Below, in pieces: positions 43,501 to 51,229 of a stretch of DNA of 64,000 nucleotides. How positions within the stretch are numbered: position 1 is the first letter of the stretch; each line of letters begins with the position of its first letter. The position numbers were made by a program, and so were the translations under genes. The notes beneath the pieces were generated by a model. That model searched no databases. It saw nothing but the letters and a program-made list of their open reading frames with translations, and had not been told where the DNA came from. The DNA is from Methylobacterium sp. E-045 (GTDB lineage: Bacteria > Pseudomonadota > Alphaproteobacteria > Rhizobiales > Beijerinckiaceae), in the NCBI RefSeq assembly GCF_022829685.1, contig NZ_JAKSYE010000118.1:32554-96553 (forward strand), read 5' to 3'.

Positions 43501-44366
43501 GTCAGGTTTTGCAACTGGTCCGGACGCAGCCCGCCGGTGCGCTGCCGCTCTGTCGTCTTGGCGAATTCGTCGTAGGTCGTGCGAGCCTTCGCAACGGCAG
43601 CGGTGTGCTCGGTGACCCTGATCGATCCCTTCGCCAGCAGGTCATCAGCGTTCGCAACGGCAGCGTTCATGCGCAGTTGTGCGGCGCCCAGCGGGTCGAT
43701 GACCTCACGAAGAGCGCTGGCTCGCTTCTCCAGATCCTCCTGCGCGCGTGCCGCCTCCTCGAAGACTTCCGCCGATGCGCGGGCGGACTTCACCGGAGCG
43801 GCGTTCACGCCATAGGCGGCCGAGACGTTCGCCTGGTTGGTTGCGGCCATCTGAGCTGCGCGGGCATCACGAAGGGCGGCGGCACGGCGCTCCTCCTCGT
43901 CGGCAGCGCGCGCGGCTTCCTCGAACACCTCGGCCGACGCCCGGGCGGATTTCGATGGCGTGGACCCGATGCCGTAGATTGAAGAGAGGTTTGCCTGGGT
44001 CGTCGTCGCGAACTGCGCGGCGCGAGCCTCAGCGATGGCAGCGTTACGGCGCTCTGCTTCCTCGGCAGCCCGAAGCTGCTGTTCGAATACGCCCGCCGAA
44101 CTACGCGCCGACACGCTGGGGGCCGTCTCAACGCCGAGCAGGGAATTGATGCTGGTCTGCGCGCGGCCAGCGGCTTCGGCCTCTTTGGCGGCCTGCGCAA
44201 GACGCTGGAATCGCTGGACCTGCCGGTCGGACGCGGTCCCGGCCTTGTCCATCGACACGACCACGCCATCGAACGCCTGCTTTCCAGCGGTGCCGACGTC
44301 GCCGAATTCGCGTTTGACTTCGGCGCCACCCTCGACACCGAGGCGGATTGCGACAGATTGGGTCAT
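40551..44366 (-). CDS. Tail length tape measure protein with lytic transglycosylase-like segment
   Basis: 1271 aa starting MTQSVAIRLGVEGGAEVKRE. The N-terminal ~220 residues contain three similar helical repeats, each with ARASAEVFEEAARA-type sequence. The prophage tape-measure region follows (DQLQNLTYQVSDVVASAASG and SPLTILLQQGGQVMQTFGPG, then TATATIIGTIGGTLAYA). An SLT-like segment lies near residues 800-900 (TISAESDGNNFAKNPRSSAL, then GAGQFLKSTFVDLYRRYD), with the Glu of AESD as likely catalytic residue. It sets tail length and probably opens peptidoglycan on infection. The end has a basic region and QQAMNQPRVATR. Confidence 0.88.
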   Translation of the reverse strand: MTQSVAIRLGVEGGAEVKREFGDVGTAGKQAFDGVVVSMDKAGTASDRQVQRFQRLAQAAKEAEAAGRAQTSINSLLGVETAPSVSARSSAGVFEQQLRAAEEAERRNAAIAEARAAQFATTTQANLSSIYGIGSTPSKSARASAEVFEEAARAADEEERRAAALRDARAAQMAATNQANVSAAYGVNAAPVKSARASAEVFEEAARAQEDLEKRASALREVIDPLGAAQLRMNAAVANADDLLAKGSIRVTEHTAAVAKARTTYDEFAKTTERQRTGGLRPDQLQNLTYQVSDVVASAASGASPLTILLQQGGQVMQTFGPGQGGVSGVLSGVAEAVGKLVTPLTATATIIGTIGGTLAYAYSTYSAGQREAQMSLNGIGRLSGATVAQLNATAEASARQGEVSVASAREMAGVYASTGRIAPQFFGDLIKIQRDYAATTKQEIPDATRDLAGALANVATGVDALEAKLGPLGGGAGDMAKKLAAAGDQTGAVKVILDALPATLTKASSQMGGLSREWERTKQGFSDNINFIGKALFGDGTDTFEKRIADAQARLAELEASRAKYGNRSNSYLYENETSRQRKVVSDLQAQAETARNAPARAQADDIANQATRATKLVNPELAGIEALEAVRDRISKGASTILLSPDPKINAGAQEALETVKALDAQIVEMRANMAKGGDAAASALKQADFAKSTADLQGYSLSVAQLNHQYDQLVDQARKAGDAGRRTVSVETLNEARTAALAALAAQNRQAVIRATAIPNDAVATTISAESDGNNFAKNPRSSALGAGQFLKSTFVDLYRRYDSEASAEIDAASASRKEADNKIAQLRTDRPTAEKYIALYLQEVTNSLVKDGYAGTPRNAQLGYFLGPGSAKKFLDADPSANAASVDRAAAAKNPEVFKNGAATVQDVLDYAQKRATGNNAPARASTERVVAIRAETTAYDQSASRQEYLRAIQEQLNAARERGEEIGIRFKTAEELLKAPTETLTAELQSQKAALLEVAKARQTVVATALSSRFERDTANAYSALGRTPEEQSAYMGARGYAEEGTKEFDTYRDRLRDLQRLSETKSSTGGFLKDLKNDLSQGASLTTAMSNALGRLASRLSDKVLDSAVSMMFAGSSKDGGSIKTFLSSILPKYATGMTPAGVVYGPGTGTSDSILAMISNGESIVNADATRRFGPVIKAMNENRLPRFAGGYVPKFDGPANSSGPQPVDLRIINQFEDARVEKRQVPDGRGGQRDEIVIREAFVRGASTRQGQQAMNQPRVATR

Positions 44367-44420
44367 CACGCCTCCATAAGTATGAGAGCGGCAGATGCCG
44401 CCCAAAGGAAGGAAGCCGCT

Positions 44421-44777
44421 GTGCTAAGAACGATCGCGCTTGCAATGTGCTTTGGTCTGCTCGCTGTTCCTGCTCAATCGCAGGAAAACAGGCTAAAAGT
44501 TTTAGGGGATCGTGCTGCCGCACTAAATTCAATGGATATATTCTGCGGAAACTTTTATTTGGTTGATAAATTAGAGGCACAAAAATGGGCCCAGCGGGTT
44601 GCCAAAGAAGCTGTCGACCGGTTTGGTCTTGATAGCTACAGTAAGGCGCTCAACGACGGATCGAAAACAGCAATTGAACAAATAAAAGCCAACGGCGCTG
44701 CGATCTGGTGCCCAATGCAGCGTGAAAACCTGAAGAAAGCAGGAATACGCGGAGTGATTGGCGGAAACCTTCCCTAG
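44421..44777 (+). CDS. Secreted small protein on the opposite strand, candidate moron
   Basis: 118 aa from GTG 44421 with AAGGAAGGAAG upstream; the open frame extends further but less plausibly. Signal peptide VLRTIALAMCFGLLAVPAQS, mature start QENRLKV. Two Cys (IFCGNFYLVDKL and AAIWCPMQRENL) may form a disulfide in the periplasm. The sequence is visibly less GC-rich than its neighbours. It is the only plus-strand gene in the head-tail block, between the tape measure and tail chaperone genes, and its stop overlaps the GT stop. An acquired lysogenic-conversion gene is the best inference. Confidence 0.65.
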   Translation: MLRTIALAMCFGLLAVPAQSQENRLKVLGDRAAALNSMDIFCGNFYLVDKLEAQKWAQRVAKEAVDRFGLDSYSKALNDGSKTAIEQIKANGAAIWCPMQRENLKKAGIRGVIGGNLP

Positions 44778-45477
44778 TCTTCCCGCGCCGCCCTGTCTCG
44801 ATATGCTCCCATGATGATTGCCTCGATGGCCGGTAGCGCCTCGGCCAGTAGGGCAGACATCGCGCCCATCGCATCGGCCATCATGAGCACCGAGGAGTAA
44901 TCGAGGCCGTAGGGCGCGTTCTTGCCGTACCGGACCTGAGCGCCGCATGCCCTGATGACCGCCCAGGCGCTGATCCCGTCAGCGGTCTGGGGCGCATTCT
45001 CGGTGTAGGGACACGCCTCGCATTGAACCTTACAGGCGGCACAGTATTCCTGACCCTCGTCGGCGAAATGCCACTCGGCGAGGGCCTTCAGGCGTTTTTT
45101 TCCGCCCCTCGGTCCAAAGCCGGGCCGACATACAAGCGGTCAACGGCGTCGTAGGCCCGCCATTCGTCGAGGAGCAGGTCGACGTTTTCGGGCGTGACCG
45201 GGGCGAGGTTGCCGTTGGCATCTCCGACACCTTCCCACTCGACGATTCCGGCATGCGCCAGGGACCGGACGAGGGCGATACCGGCATGCGTCCCGACATT
45301 GGGGTTGCCGGCATCGGCATCGGCCTCCGAAGCCACTCGGTTCTCCATGAATACCTTGCCCGCCTCGTCGCGCCCGATCAGCACCATGGCGACGCTGATC
45401 GGCTTCACGCGGACACGCACGCCGGGGAGGAGATCGAGCCACGTGAGGTCGGTGGCGGCAGGTTTCAGCTTCAGCAT
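44774..45477 (-). CDS. Tail assembly chaperone G / GT fusion by -1 frameshift
   Basis: The 0-frame product (45477 to 45088) is 129 aa, starting MLKLKPAATDLTWLDLLPGV and ending DRGAEKNA. At the very end the heptamer A AAA AAC (45100-45094) allows -1 slippage into an open frame of 106 codons ending at 44774. That frame reads RLKALAEWHFADEGQEY, has CAACKVQCEAC with four Cys, and ends YRDRAARED. The fusion is 234 aa. It lies between the tail tube gene and the tape measure, exactly where lambda-type phages make G and GT chaperones in this way. The T-like part with its Cys cluster would bind the tape measure. Confidence 0.82.
45094..45100 (-). promoter_or_regulatory. -1 ribosomal frameshift site (A AAA AAC)
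   Basis: Canonical X XXY YYZ heptamer in the 0 frame (GAA AAA AAC GCC TGA), with the 0-frame stop two codons later. Slippage fuses G to T. No pseudoknot was worked out; the GC-rich sequence just downstream could fold. Confidence 0.8.
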
Positions 45478-45520
45478 GTGGACTGACCGGAGGTGCGAGA
45501 GGAATCGGGGCGAGGCAGCG

Positions 45521-46468
45521 TCAGCCGGTGTAGGCGGTGACGTTGTTCACCAGCGTCGCGGTGACGGACTTGCCGAGCGTCATGTCCTTGGCCGCCTGGA
45601 AGGAGAAGGTGGCCTGGACGCCGCCGGGGCCGGTGACCGGCGTCTTGGCCCGCGGCAAGTAGACGGCGTGCGCCTTGAAGATCAGCGAGCGGGATGCGTC
45701 GGTGACCCATCCGAAAGTCAGTTCCACCGGCGTTCCCGAGGTGGCCTGGGCAAGAAGATCCGTGTTCGCGAACCGGACGACGATCGATCCCTCCATGCTG
45801 ACCATTCCGGGATCGGCGTCCTCGATGCGGCCGTCGTTCCGGATGACTTCCACCTTGTCGAGGTTGTTCGAGTAGGTGAACTCGGCCGAGACCACGGAGG
45901 CCAGGGCGATGCCACTGCGGGTGATGCTGCCCTGGAACGGCGAGAACCGCTCCACGGAGGCTTCCAGCGGCGTGCCCGAGCCGGAGGTGCCCAGCTTGTT
46001 CTCGCCCTGCGCAATGAGGCCCAGCGTCGCCGTCAGCAGGCCGGAGCGCTGCATCTGAACGCGCATGGTGTTGCCGCGGACGCCGAAGTTCTGGCCGTAG
46101 CTCGGCACCTCGGGAAGGCCGACCTCGATCGTCGCCGAGGGGAGGTCGCGCTTACCGGAGGTGAAGACGTGGGTGTAGACGCCGGTGGCGTTGGTCGTGG
46201 CGGGCTCGCCCATGTAGAGGCGGAGCCAGTTGCCGAAGTTGCGCAGGTCGATCGGCACGACGACGTCACCGTCATTGTTGATGACGTCGCGCGTCGGCGG
46301 CAGCGGCTCGCGGCCGTAGCCGAGCAGCTCGGACTGAATCAGCCCCTGCTCCTCGCCCAGAGTGGAGGAGACGAACGGCAGCTTGCGGTAGCCGGTCGTG
46401 GGCGGGGTTCCAGGGATAGTCTCGAACGCAGCCGTCATGATGGCGTTCGCACCGCGGGCTCGGGCCAT
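45521..46468 (-). CDS. Major tail tube protein (gpV-like)
   Basis: 315 aa, starting MARARGANAIMTAAFETIPG. It is beta-rich throughout, with PTRDVINNDGDVVVPIDLRN, FGNWLRLYMGEPATTNATG, LPEVPSYGQNFGVRGNTMRV and FSPFQGSITRSGIALASVVS, and a C-terminal FSFQAAKDMTLGKSVTATLV. These are characteristic of phage tail tube proteins. It polymerises into the tail tube. It is followed by the tail chaperone genes, in standard order. Confidence 0.8.
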   Translation of the reverse strand: MARARGANAIMTAAFETIPGTPPTTGYRKLPFVSSTLGEEQGLIQSELLGYGREPLPPTRDVINNDGDVVVPIDLRNFGNWLRLYMGEPATTNATGVYTHVFTSGKRDLPSATIEVGLPEVPSYGQNFGVRGNTMRVQMQRSGLLTATLGLIAQGENKLGTSGSGTPLEASVERFSPFQGSITRSGIALASVVSAEFTYSNNLDKVEVIRNDGRIEDADPGMVSMEGSIVVRFANTDLLAQATSGTPVELTFGWVTDASRSLIFKAHAVYLPRAKTPVTGPGGVQATFSFQAAKDMTLGKSVTATLVNNVTAYTG

Positions 46469-46488
46469 GGTCGTCTCCTCGGGTCGGA

Positions 46489-46923
46489 TCAGTTCAGGGG
46501 ATCGGTGGTGCCGTAGACGACGACGAGGCCGACCAGGGCGGACCGGGAGACGGGCGCGCCGTCCGCGGTAAGGGGTTCGGTGACGGCCGCCTGGACCTCG
46601 ACGTAGTCGCAGAGGCCGCCGAGCGTCCGATCGGCGGCGACGGCCTCGCCGACCGCCTGCAGCATCTTGTCGAGGCGCTCCTCAGCGGAGACCGTCCGGC
46701 TCGCGTTGGCGGCGAACTCAAGCGGGATCTCGTGCTCGTAGATCCAGGTGGTCGGGTTGAGCGTCACGTCGGGCTCGCCCGGGTCGCCGTCGTCGACGTT
46801 GGCGTAGCCGCCGGCCGGAATCGTCTGCTGCTTGACCTCGTTGCGGTAGTGGGCCGCCTTCGGGAGGGCGGCCTTCACCAGCGCCGCGACGGCCTGGATC
46901 ACCTGTTCGCGCTTGCTCGGCAT
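46489..46923 (-). CDS. Tail terminator-like protein (gpU position)
   Basis: 144 aa starting MPSKREQVIQAVAALVKAAL, with NVDDGDPGEPDVTLNPTTWI, YEHEIPLEFAANASRT and a C-terminal LVGLVVVYGTTDPLN. The alpha/beta plan, with a helical start and a closing strand, is that of small tail terminator proteins. Its ATG overlaps the stop of the DUF6441 gene. Assigned mainly by position between Z-like and V-like genes. Confidence 0.65.
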   Translation of the reverse strand: MPSKREQVIQAVAALVKAALPKAAHYRNEVKQQTIPAGGYANVDDGDPGEPDVTLNPTTWIYEHEIPLEFAANASRTVSAEERLDKMLQAVGEAVAADRTLGGLCDYVEVQAAVTEPLTADGAPVSRSALVGLVVVYGTTDPLN

Positions 46924-47588
46924 CAGGGCGTCCAGTTGGCTGCGATGGCGCCCGGGATGCGGTCGGCCCAGCGTTTTGCGGTGGCATCGATGTCGAAGCG
47001 CTTCCGCAGCTTCACCTGCTTCACCAGCACGAAGATCACGACGAACTGGCGCCCCTTGTCGGGCCCGCTCTCCTTGATCGGGCGGAAAGACTTCCGACCC
47101 TGGTAGCGCCGCGCCTGTCGGCGGTAGAAGGCGTCGGCGACGAGCACACCCCCGTTTCTGGTCGGGATGAATCGCAGCTTGACGCCCGTCTCCCGCTCCC
47201 AGGATGCCGGGCTCAGGGTGTTGTCGGTCGAGCCCTTCGTGCGGCGCTTCGAGATCTGGCGGACGCCGGCTTCGGGCGTCGGAATGGCGAGGTACTTCCG
47301 ACCGCTGGCAACGATGGTCACGCCGCGGTCGAAGGCGTCGATCAGCTTCGGAGCGTTGGTGCTGACGTAGGCGGCGGCATCGACGCTTTCACCGGTCTTC
47401 GGAAAGGTCTGACCGCGCCAGGTGTTCGCGAGGCGCTGGCCGAGGCCGGCCTCCGTGACGTCGTCGCGTAGATCCTGCTTCAGGCCGTCGGTGACCTGCT
47501 TCATCGCCGTCGTCACTGACTTGGCGATCTGGACCTCCGCGCCGGACAGCGCCTGGCGGATGTCGGGGACGGTGGCCCGGTATCTCAC
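46923..47588 (-). CDS. DUF6441 minor tail protein (gpZ-like)
   Basis: 221 aa from GTG 47588, which overlaps the preceding stop (GTGA). Family features: VPDIRQALSGAEVQIAKSVT, ADGLKQ-type motif TDGLKQDLRDDVTEAGLGQR, LANTWRGQTFPKTGES, SVDAAAYVSTNAPKLIDAFD, then RGVTIVASGRKYLAIPTPEA. It matches DUF6441, a siphophage head-tail-region family equivalent in place to lambda gpZ. The longer frame to 48113 is only a shadow. Confidence 0.8.
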   Translation of the reverse strand: MRYRATVPDIRQALSGAEVQIAKSVTTAMKQVTDGLKQDLRDDVTEAGLGQRLANTWRGQTFPKTGESVDAAAYVSTNAPKLIDAFDRGVTIVASGRKYLAIPTPEAGVRQISKRRTKGSTDNTLSPASWERETGVKLRFIPTRNGGVLVADAFYRRQARRYQGRKSFRPIKESGPDKGRQFVVIFVLVKQVKLRKRFDIDATAKRWADRIPGAIAANWTP

Positions 47589-47953
47589 GGCTCGTCCGGG
47601 TCCTCGTCCGGGTCGTCGGGCTGAACGGCCGACACCTCGCAAGTGCGGACGAGCCGCCGGGTGTCGATCTTGCCCATGCCGATGACGAGTAGCGTCTCGG
47701 CGAGTTCGCCATCGTCGTCGAGGAGGTCGACCGCATCGCCCTTCGCCGGCACAGCGACCTCGGAGAGGCGGATGTCGATCAGCATGGCGTCGAGGTCGAA
47801 CTGATTGCCGGCGAGACCGACGACGGCCTCGGGCGCCTTCCTGATCACGCGGACGGAGACCCCATCGGAGCTGCCGCCCGCGCGCCAGATCGCATCGATC
47901 GCAAGGTTCGGGTCGTCGAAGATGGCATCGACGCCCATTGCGAACGCGTCCAT
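47585..47953 (-). CDS. Head-tail joining protein (gpFII-like)
   Basis: 122 aa from ATG 47953 (TGATG overlap with the HeH gene stop). It starts MDAFAMGVDAIFDDPNLAID and continues AIWRAGGSSDGVSVRVIR, LDAMLIDIRLSEVAVP, AKGDAVDLLDDDG and GKIDTRRLVRTCEV, with an acidic tail PDDPDEDPDEP. The pattern of an early short helix followed by a compact beta barrel is that of FII-type head-tail connector proteins. Weak family evidence, strong positional evidence. Confidence 0.65.
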   Translation of the reverse strand: MDAFAMGVDAIFDDPNLAIDAIWRAGGSSDGVSVRVIRKAPEAVVGLAGNQFDLDAMLIDIRLSEVAVPAKGDAVDLLDDDGELAETLLVIGMGKIDTRRLVRTCEVSAVQPDDPDEDPDEP

Positions 47954-48225
47954 CACGCCGCGCGCAGCGCCGTGATGATGTCGGCCTTGGTCCGGGCCGC
48001 CGAGATGTCGACGCCCTTCTCCTTGGCGAGAGTTTCGAGGTCGGCCTTCGACTTGCCGTCGAGGCCGTCCTCGTTGCCGTCGGGCTCGGGGCCCTGCTCG
48101 CCGGAGATGGCACCGCCGGTGTCGTCGTCGTTGACGACCTCGTGCGTGCCGGCCAGGAGCGCGGCCTGAGCCTCGTCCCAGCCCAGGGTGACGACGTCCT
48201 TCTTGCCCTTCTCGCGCAGTCGCAT
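47953..48225 (-). CDS. Small phage protein with HeH/LEM-like C-terminus
   Basis: 90 aa, start MRLREKGKKDVVTLGWDEAQ. A Gly/Asp-rich acidic linker (NDDDTGGAISGEQGPEPDG) leads to SKADLETLAKEKGVDISAAR, TKADIITALRA, a helix-extended loop-helix (HeH) fold. It lies between capsid and head-tail joining genes, where lambda has FI. The domain may contact DNA or terminase during packaging; this is inferred. Confidence 0.7.
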   Translation of the reverse strand: MRLREKGKKDVVTLGWDEAQAALLAGTHEVVNDDDTGGAISGEQGPEPDGNEDGLDGKSKADLETLAKEKGVDISAARTKADIITALRAA

Positions 48226-48236
48226 GACGCCCTCCG

Positions 48237-49289
48237 TCAGTTCGAGGTGGTGCCGCGCACGAGAAGCGCGGGGCGCTTCACGAGCGGGAGCGGGTTGGAC
48301 TCGGTGTGGATGTCCATGCCCTTGCCGAACTTCTTCGGCTCGAGCGGGGCCACGAACACCTCGGAGTCGGCGCCGCCGGGCGCCTGGTTGACGCTTCCCC
48401 AGAAGTCCGGGGGAGCCCAGAAGTTGGTGAAGGTGTCGGTGGTGCCGAGCGGGATGAACCGCACGTCGCCGGCCGGGATGAAGCGCTGCGGCACACTGGT
48501 GGTGCCGTCCTCCTGCATGAAGGACGCGCTGCCGCGGTACTCCTCGAAGGTGATGCCGCCGAAGGTGAAGCCCTTGCGGACGTCCTCGCGGAGGATCTGC
48601 GGGCCCGACTGGTAGTACTTGAAAGCCTCCTTGACGGTGGCGTGCGTGGTGAACTTCCGGAACCACTCCGGAGAGCACAGCGCATGCACGCCCGTCATCG
48701 TCTCACCGAGGAGGTTGTCCTCCATGTAGGCGGTGACGTCCTGGCACTTACCGAGCACGTCGGTGCTGGCGGTGCCGAGGACGAAGTCGACGACCTGCTC
48801 GGTGACGCCGAAGGCGGTGAACAGGTTGAGGAGCACGCTTCCATCGGAGTCGCGGATGATGCCCTTCACGGCACCCATGCGCAGGTTCTCGAGCGTGATC
48901 GCGTGCTTGCGCCGCATCGTGATCAGCTTCCGGTTCAGGAAGCCGAGCACGCTTTCGAGGCCGACGCCGCCGTCACTGGTGAGCGCCAGCATGTTCTGCA
49001 CGTCCGTGGCGAGGACGCTGTCCTCGTGCGGGATGTGCGGAACCACGAACGACACGGGCTTCTGCTTCCCGCGGGTGCCGAGCGAGGCCGGACCACCGCG
49101 CGGACGGGTCGGCAGCAGGTTGAGCACGCCGTTCTCGATGAGAACGATGACGGACGTGGTCGCGATGGGCTCGGCGGTGAACAGTCCGAGCTGGTTGATC
49201 CGGCCATAGGCGTTCGGCACCATGGAGATGCTGCCGGTCAGCGAGGCCGCCGAGAACGCGTCCTGGTTGAAGATGTCGAGGATGGGCAT
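48237..49289 (-). CDS. E: Major capsid protein, lambda E family
   Basis: 350 aa starting MPILDIFNQDAFSAASLTGS. Typical stretches are VLNLLPTRPRGGPASLGTRG, PHIPHEDSVLATDVQNMLAL, RRKHAITLENLRMGAVKGII, GVHALCSPEWFRKFTTHATV and FGGITFEEYRGSASF; the end is LPLVKRPALLVRGTTSN. This is the lambda gpE-type HK97 fold. It forms the capsid shell with the gpD-like decoration protein encoded just upstream. Confidence 0.92.
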   Translation of the reverse strand: MPILDIFNQDAFSAASLTGSISMVPNAYGRINQLGLFTAEPIATTSVIVLIENGVLNLLPTRPRGGPASLGTRGKQKPVSFVVPHIPHEDSVLATDVQNMLALTSDGGVGLESVLGFLNRKLITMRRKHAITLENLRMGAVKGIIRDSDGSVLLNLFTAFGVTEQVVDFVLGTASTDVLGKCQDVTAYMEDNLLGETMTGVHALCSPEWFRKFTTHATVKEAFKYYQSGPQILREDVRKGFTFGGITFEEYRGSASFMQEDGTTSVPQRFIPAGDVRFIPLGTTDTFTNFWAPPDFWGSVNQAPGGADSEVFVAPLEPKKFGKGMDIHTESNPLPLVKRPALLVRGTTSN

Positions 49290-49293
49290 CGGC

Positions 49294-49674
49294 TTACGCT
49301 CCTTCGCGCACGATGATGCCCGCCGCCTTCAGCTGGCCGTTGGCCGCTGCGCGCTTCGCCGCATCGTTGATGGTGGGGCCGTAGGTCAAGCCGTTGTGGC
49401 TCACGACGGCATGTCGCGAGACGATCACGGCCTTCTGGTCGGCGCTGGTGGCGTCGACGGCGGTAAAGAGGACGGCGGTCGCGGTCTGCGAGCCGTCGGC
49501 GCCGGTGGCGGCGGCCGGGACGTACTTCCCGGTGGCGGTCACCAGAGCAAGCACGGTGCCGGTCTTCAGCTTGCCGGCGCCGGAGGCGATGATGGCGGTA
49601 TCGCGGCTGCGGTAGCTGGCGTCTTCGACCTTGAGCCAGTCGGAGCCAACCTGAGCGGTTTCGAGCAGGGCCAT
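49294..49674 (-). CDS. D: Head decoration protein, gpD family
   Basis: 126 aa. YRSRDTAIIASGAGKLKTGT, VLALVTATGKYVPAAATGAD, TATAVLFTAVDATSADQKAV and VIVSRHAVVS match the beta-rich gpD/SHP fold, which stabilises the expanded capsid at three-fold points. It lies directly before the major capsid gene (4-base gap). Confidence 0.88.
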   Translation of the reverse strand: MALLETAQVGSDWLKVEDASYRSRDTAIIASGAGKLKTGTVLALVTATGKYVPAAATGADGSQTATAVLFTAVDATSADQKAVIVSRHAVVSHNGLTYGPTINDAAKRAAANGQLKAAGIIVREGA

Positions 49675-49676
49675 GA

Positions 49677-50258
49677 TCAGGCGTCCTTCTTCAGGCCAGC
49701 GCGCTTGAGCTCACGCTCCATGCTGTTGGCGGATGCGGTGGGGCCGGCCGGAATGGCGGCGGGGACGTGGGAGGAGATCGAGGTCTTCTCCTCACCGGCG
49801 ACGAGCTTGTCGAAGAGGGCCGCCCGGACCTGCTCGACCGACTTGCCGTCGGCGAGCATGGTGGCAGAGAGGTCCTCGGGGATGCTCGCGTCCTTGCGGC
49901 GGGCGAGCGCGACGAGCTTCTGAGCTTCGCCGGCCGCGCCGATCCGCTTCTTGGCGTCCTCGAGGGACACGCCCTCGGCGAGGAGGGTTGCGGCCATATT
50001 CGGCACGCCGCCTTCGACACAGAGCCGCGCGATCTGCGAGGCGTCGGTGCGGTCGATCGAGGTGGTCGAGGTGCGGTCCTTCTCGGCCTCGGCCGTCGCG
50101 ATCTTGGCGTCGAGGGTGGTGACCTGCGACGCGGCAGCGTCGAAGTCGCGCTGCTCGTCGTCGGTCATCGAGCGGCCGCGGGCTGCGGTCGCAAGTTCGT
50201 TCATACGGTCGGATGCCTTCGTGCGGTCGCGACGAAGGCCAGCGAGATCGCCAGACAT
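49677..50258 (-). CDS. Scaffold-like phage protein with delta-domain coiled coil
   Basis: 193 aa. The N-terminal half is a coiled coil (LRRDRTKASDRMNELATAAR, then DDEQRDFDAAASQVTTLDAK, IATAEAEKD) much like the delta domain at the front of HK97 capsid precursors. The second half is helical (AATLLAEGVSLEDAKKRIGA, then LADGKSVEQVRAALFDKLVA) and the end is ERELKRAGLKKDA. Located between protease and gpD, it is likely the head scaffold. Lambda instead encodes its scaffold inside the protease gene. Confidence 0.6.
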   Translation of the reverse strand: MSGDLAGLRRDRTKASDRMNELATAARGRSMTDDEQRDFDAAASQVTTLDAKIATAEAEKDRTSTTSIDRTDASQIARLCVEGGVPNMAATLLAEGVSLEDAKKRIGAAGEAQKLVALARRKDASIPEDLSATMLADGKSVEQVRAALFDKLVAGEEKTSISSHVPAAIPAGPTASANSMERELKRAGLKKDA

Positions 50259-50329
50259 TCCATTCTCCAGGGTGGTGAGGAGAGCGCCGAAGCGCCCGTG
50301 TCCCGGCTCTCGCCGTGGATGATCCGCGG

Positions 50330-51229
50330 CTACCGCCGCGCGGCTCTCGCCTGGCGCTCGTTCGACGCCGTGCGGGCCAATTCTGAATAGGTGCGCTCGT
50401 AGCTCTGGACGCGGTCGGCCATGCCGGCGGCAACCGCCTGAGCGCCGACCTTCACGCCGCCGCCGCCGAAGGATTCCTTGACCTTCGAGGCCGTGATGCC
50501 GCGACCGCGAGCGACGTCGGCGATGAACTGCGTCTCGATGCTGTCAAGGAGCGAGCGGATCTCCGCCACACCGTCCTCGGCCTGCGGGTCCGGGCGCTTG
50601 TTCGGAGCGTTCGACGAGACGATCTCGATGGCGATCGAACCGGACGCGTCGGGCTCGACCTGCTTGGAGATGCCAGCCACCACGCCGATCGAGCCGAGGA
50701 TGCCGGTCTTCTCGGTGGTGATCTCACCCGCCGACGAGGCGATCCAGTACGCCGCCGAGGCGGCGGAGCCCGAGACGTGGGCGATCACGCGCTTGCGGCC
50801 GCGGGTCGAGTAGATCTGGTCGGCGAGGCCGTTGATGCCGGTCGGAGATCCGCCGGGCGAGTCCACCAGCAGCATGATCGCGCCGATATCGGGGTGGGAC
50901 TGTGCCACCCGCAGGTCATTGGCGAGCATTGCCGCCGACACGCCGCCGGACATCTCGGTCATGAGATTGGCGCGCGGGAAGATCGGGCCGGTGATCGGGA
51001 TGACCGCGACGCCGTCGGCGGTCGCCATGGCGTAGCGGGCTCCGTCGAGGCGGCGCGGCTGGCCGCCGATGGTAGCGGCGAGGTCCTGGCGGAACCAGGC
51101 ATCGCCCTCAAGGGAACGGCGATCGGCGCGTTCGACCCGGTCAAGGGTGGCGAGACTCGCCATGAAGTGGAGATAGTCGGGACGGATAGCCCAGGGCTCA
51201 CCCGTCAGCGCATGCAGGGCGCGAGTCAT
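50330..51229 (-). CDS. S49-family prohead protease (gpC-like)
   Basis: 299 aa. It contains GVAVIPITGPIFPRANLMTE, DPDIGAIMLLVDSPGG-type sequence (seen as HPDIGAIMLLVDSPGGS) and VIAHVSGSAASAAYWIASSA (nucleophile Ser in GSAASAAY), then EKTGILGSIGVVAGI. The SppA-like serine-lysine peptidase domain occupies about 70-260. It matures the prohead. ATG overlaps the portal stop (ATGA). No separate C-terminal scaffold extension is present, consistent with the scaffold-like gene that follows. Confidence 0.9.
   Translation of the reverse strand: MTRALHALTGEPWAIRPDYLHFMASLATLDRVERADRRSLEGDAWFRQDLAATIGGQPRRLDGARYAMATADGVAVIPITGPIFPRANLMTEMSGGVSAAMLANDLRVAQSHPDIGAIMLLVDSPGGSPTGINGLADQIYSTRGRKRVIAHVSGSAASAAYWIASSAGEITTEKTGILGSIGVVAGISKQVEPDASGSIAIEIVSSNAPNKRPDPQAEDGVAEIRSLLDSIETQFIADVARGRGITASKVKESFGGGGVKVGAQAVAAGMADRVQSYERTYSELARTASNERQARAARR

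Noticed and set aside
46923..48113. Long 396-codon reading for the DUF6441 gene
   Set aside because: Only the part from GTG 47588 is family-like; the rest is Arg-rich shadow of the FII-like and HeH genes.
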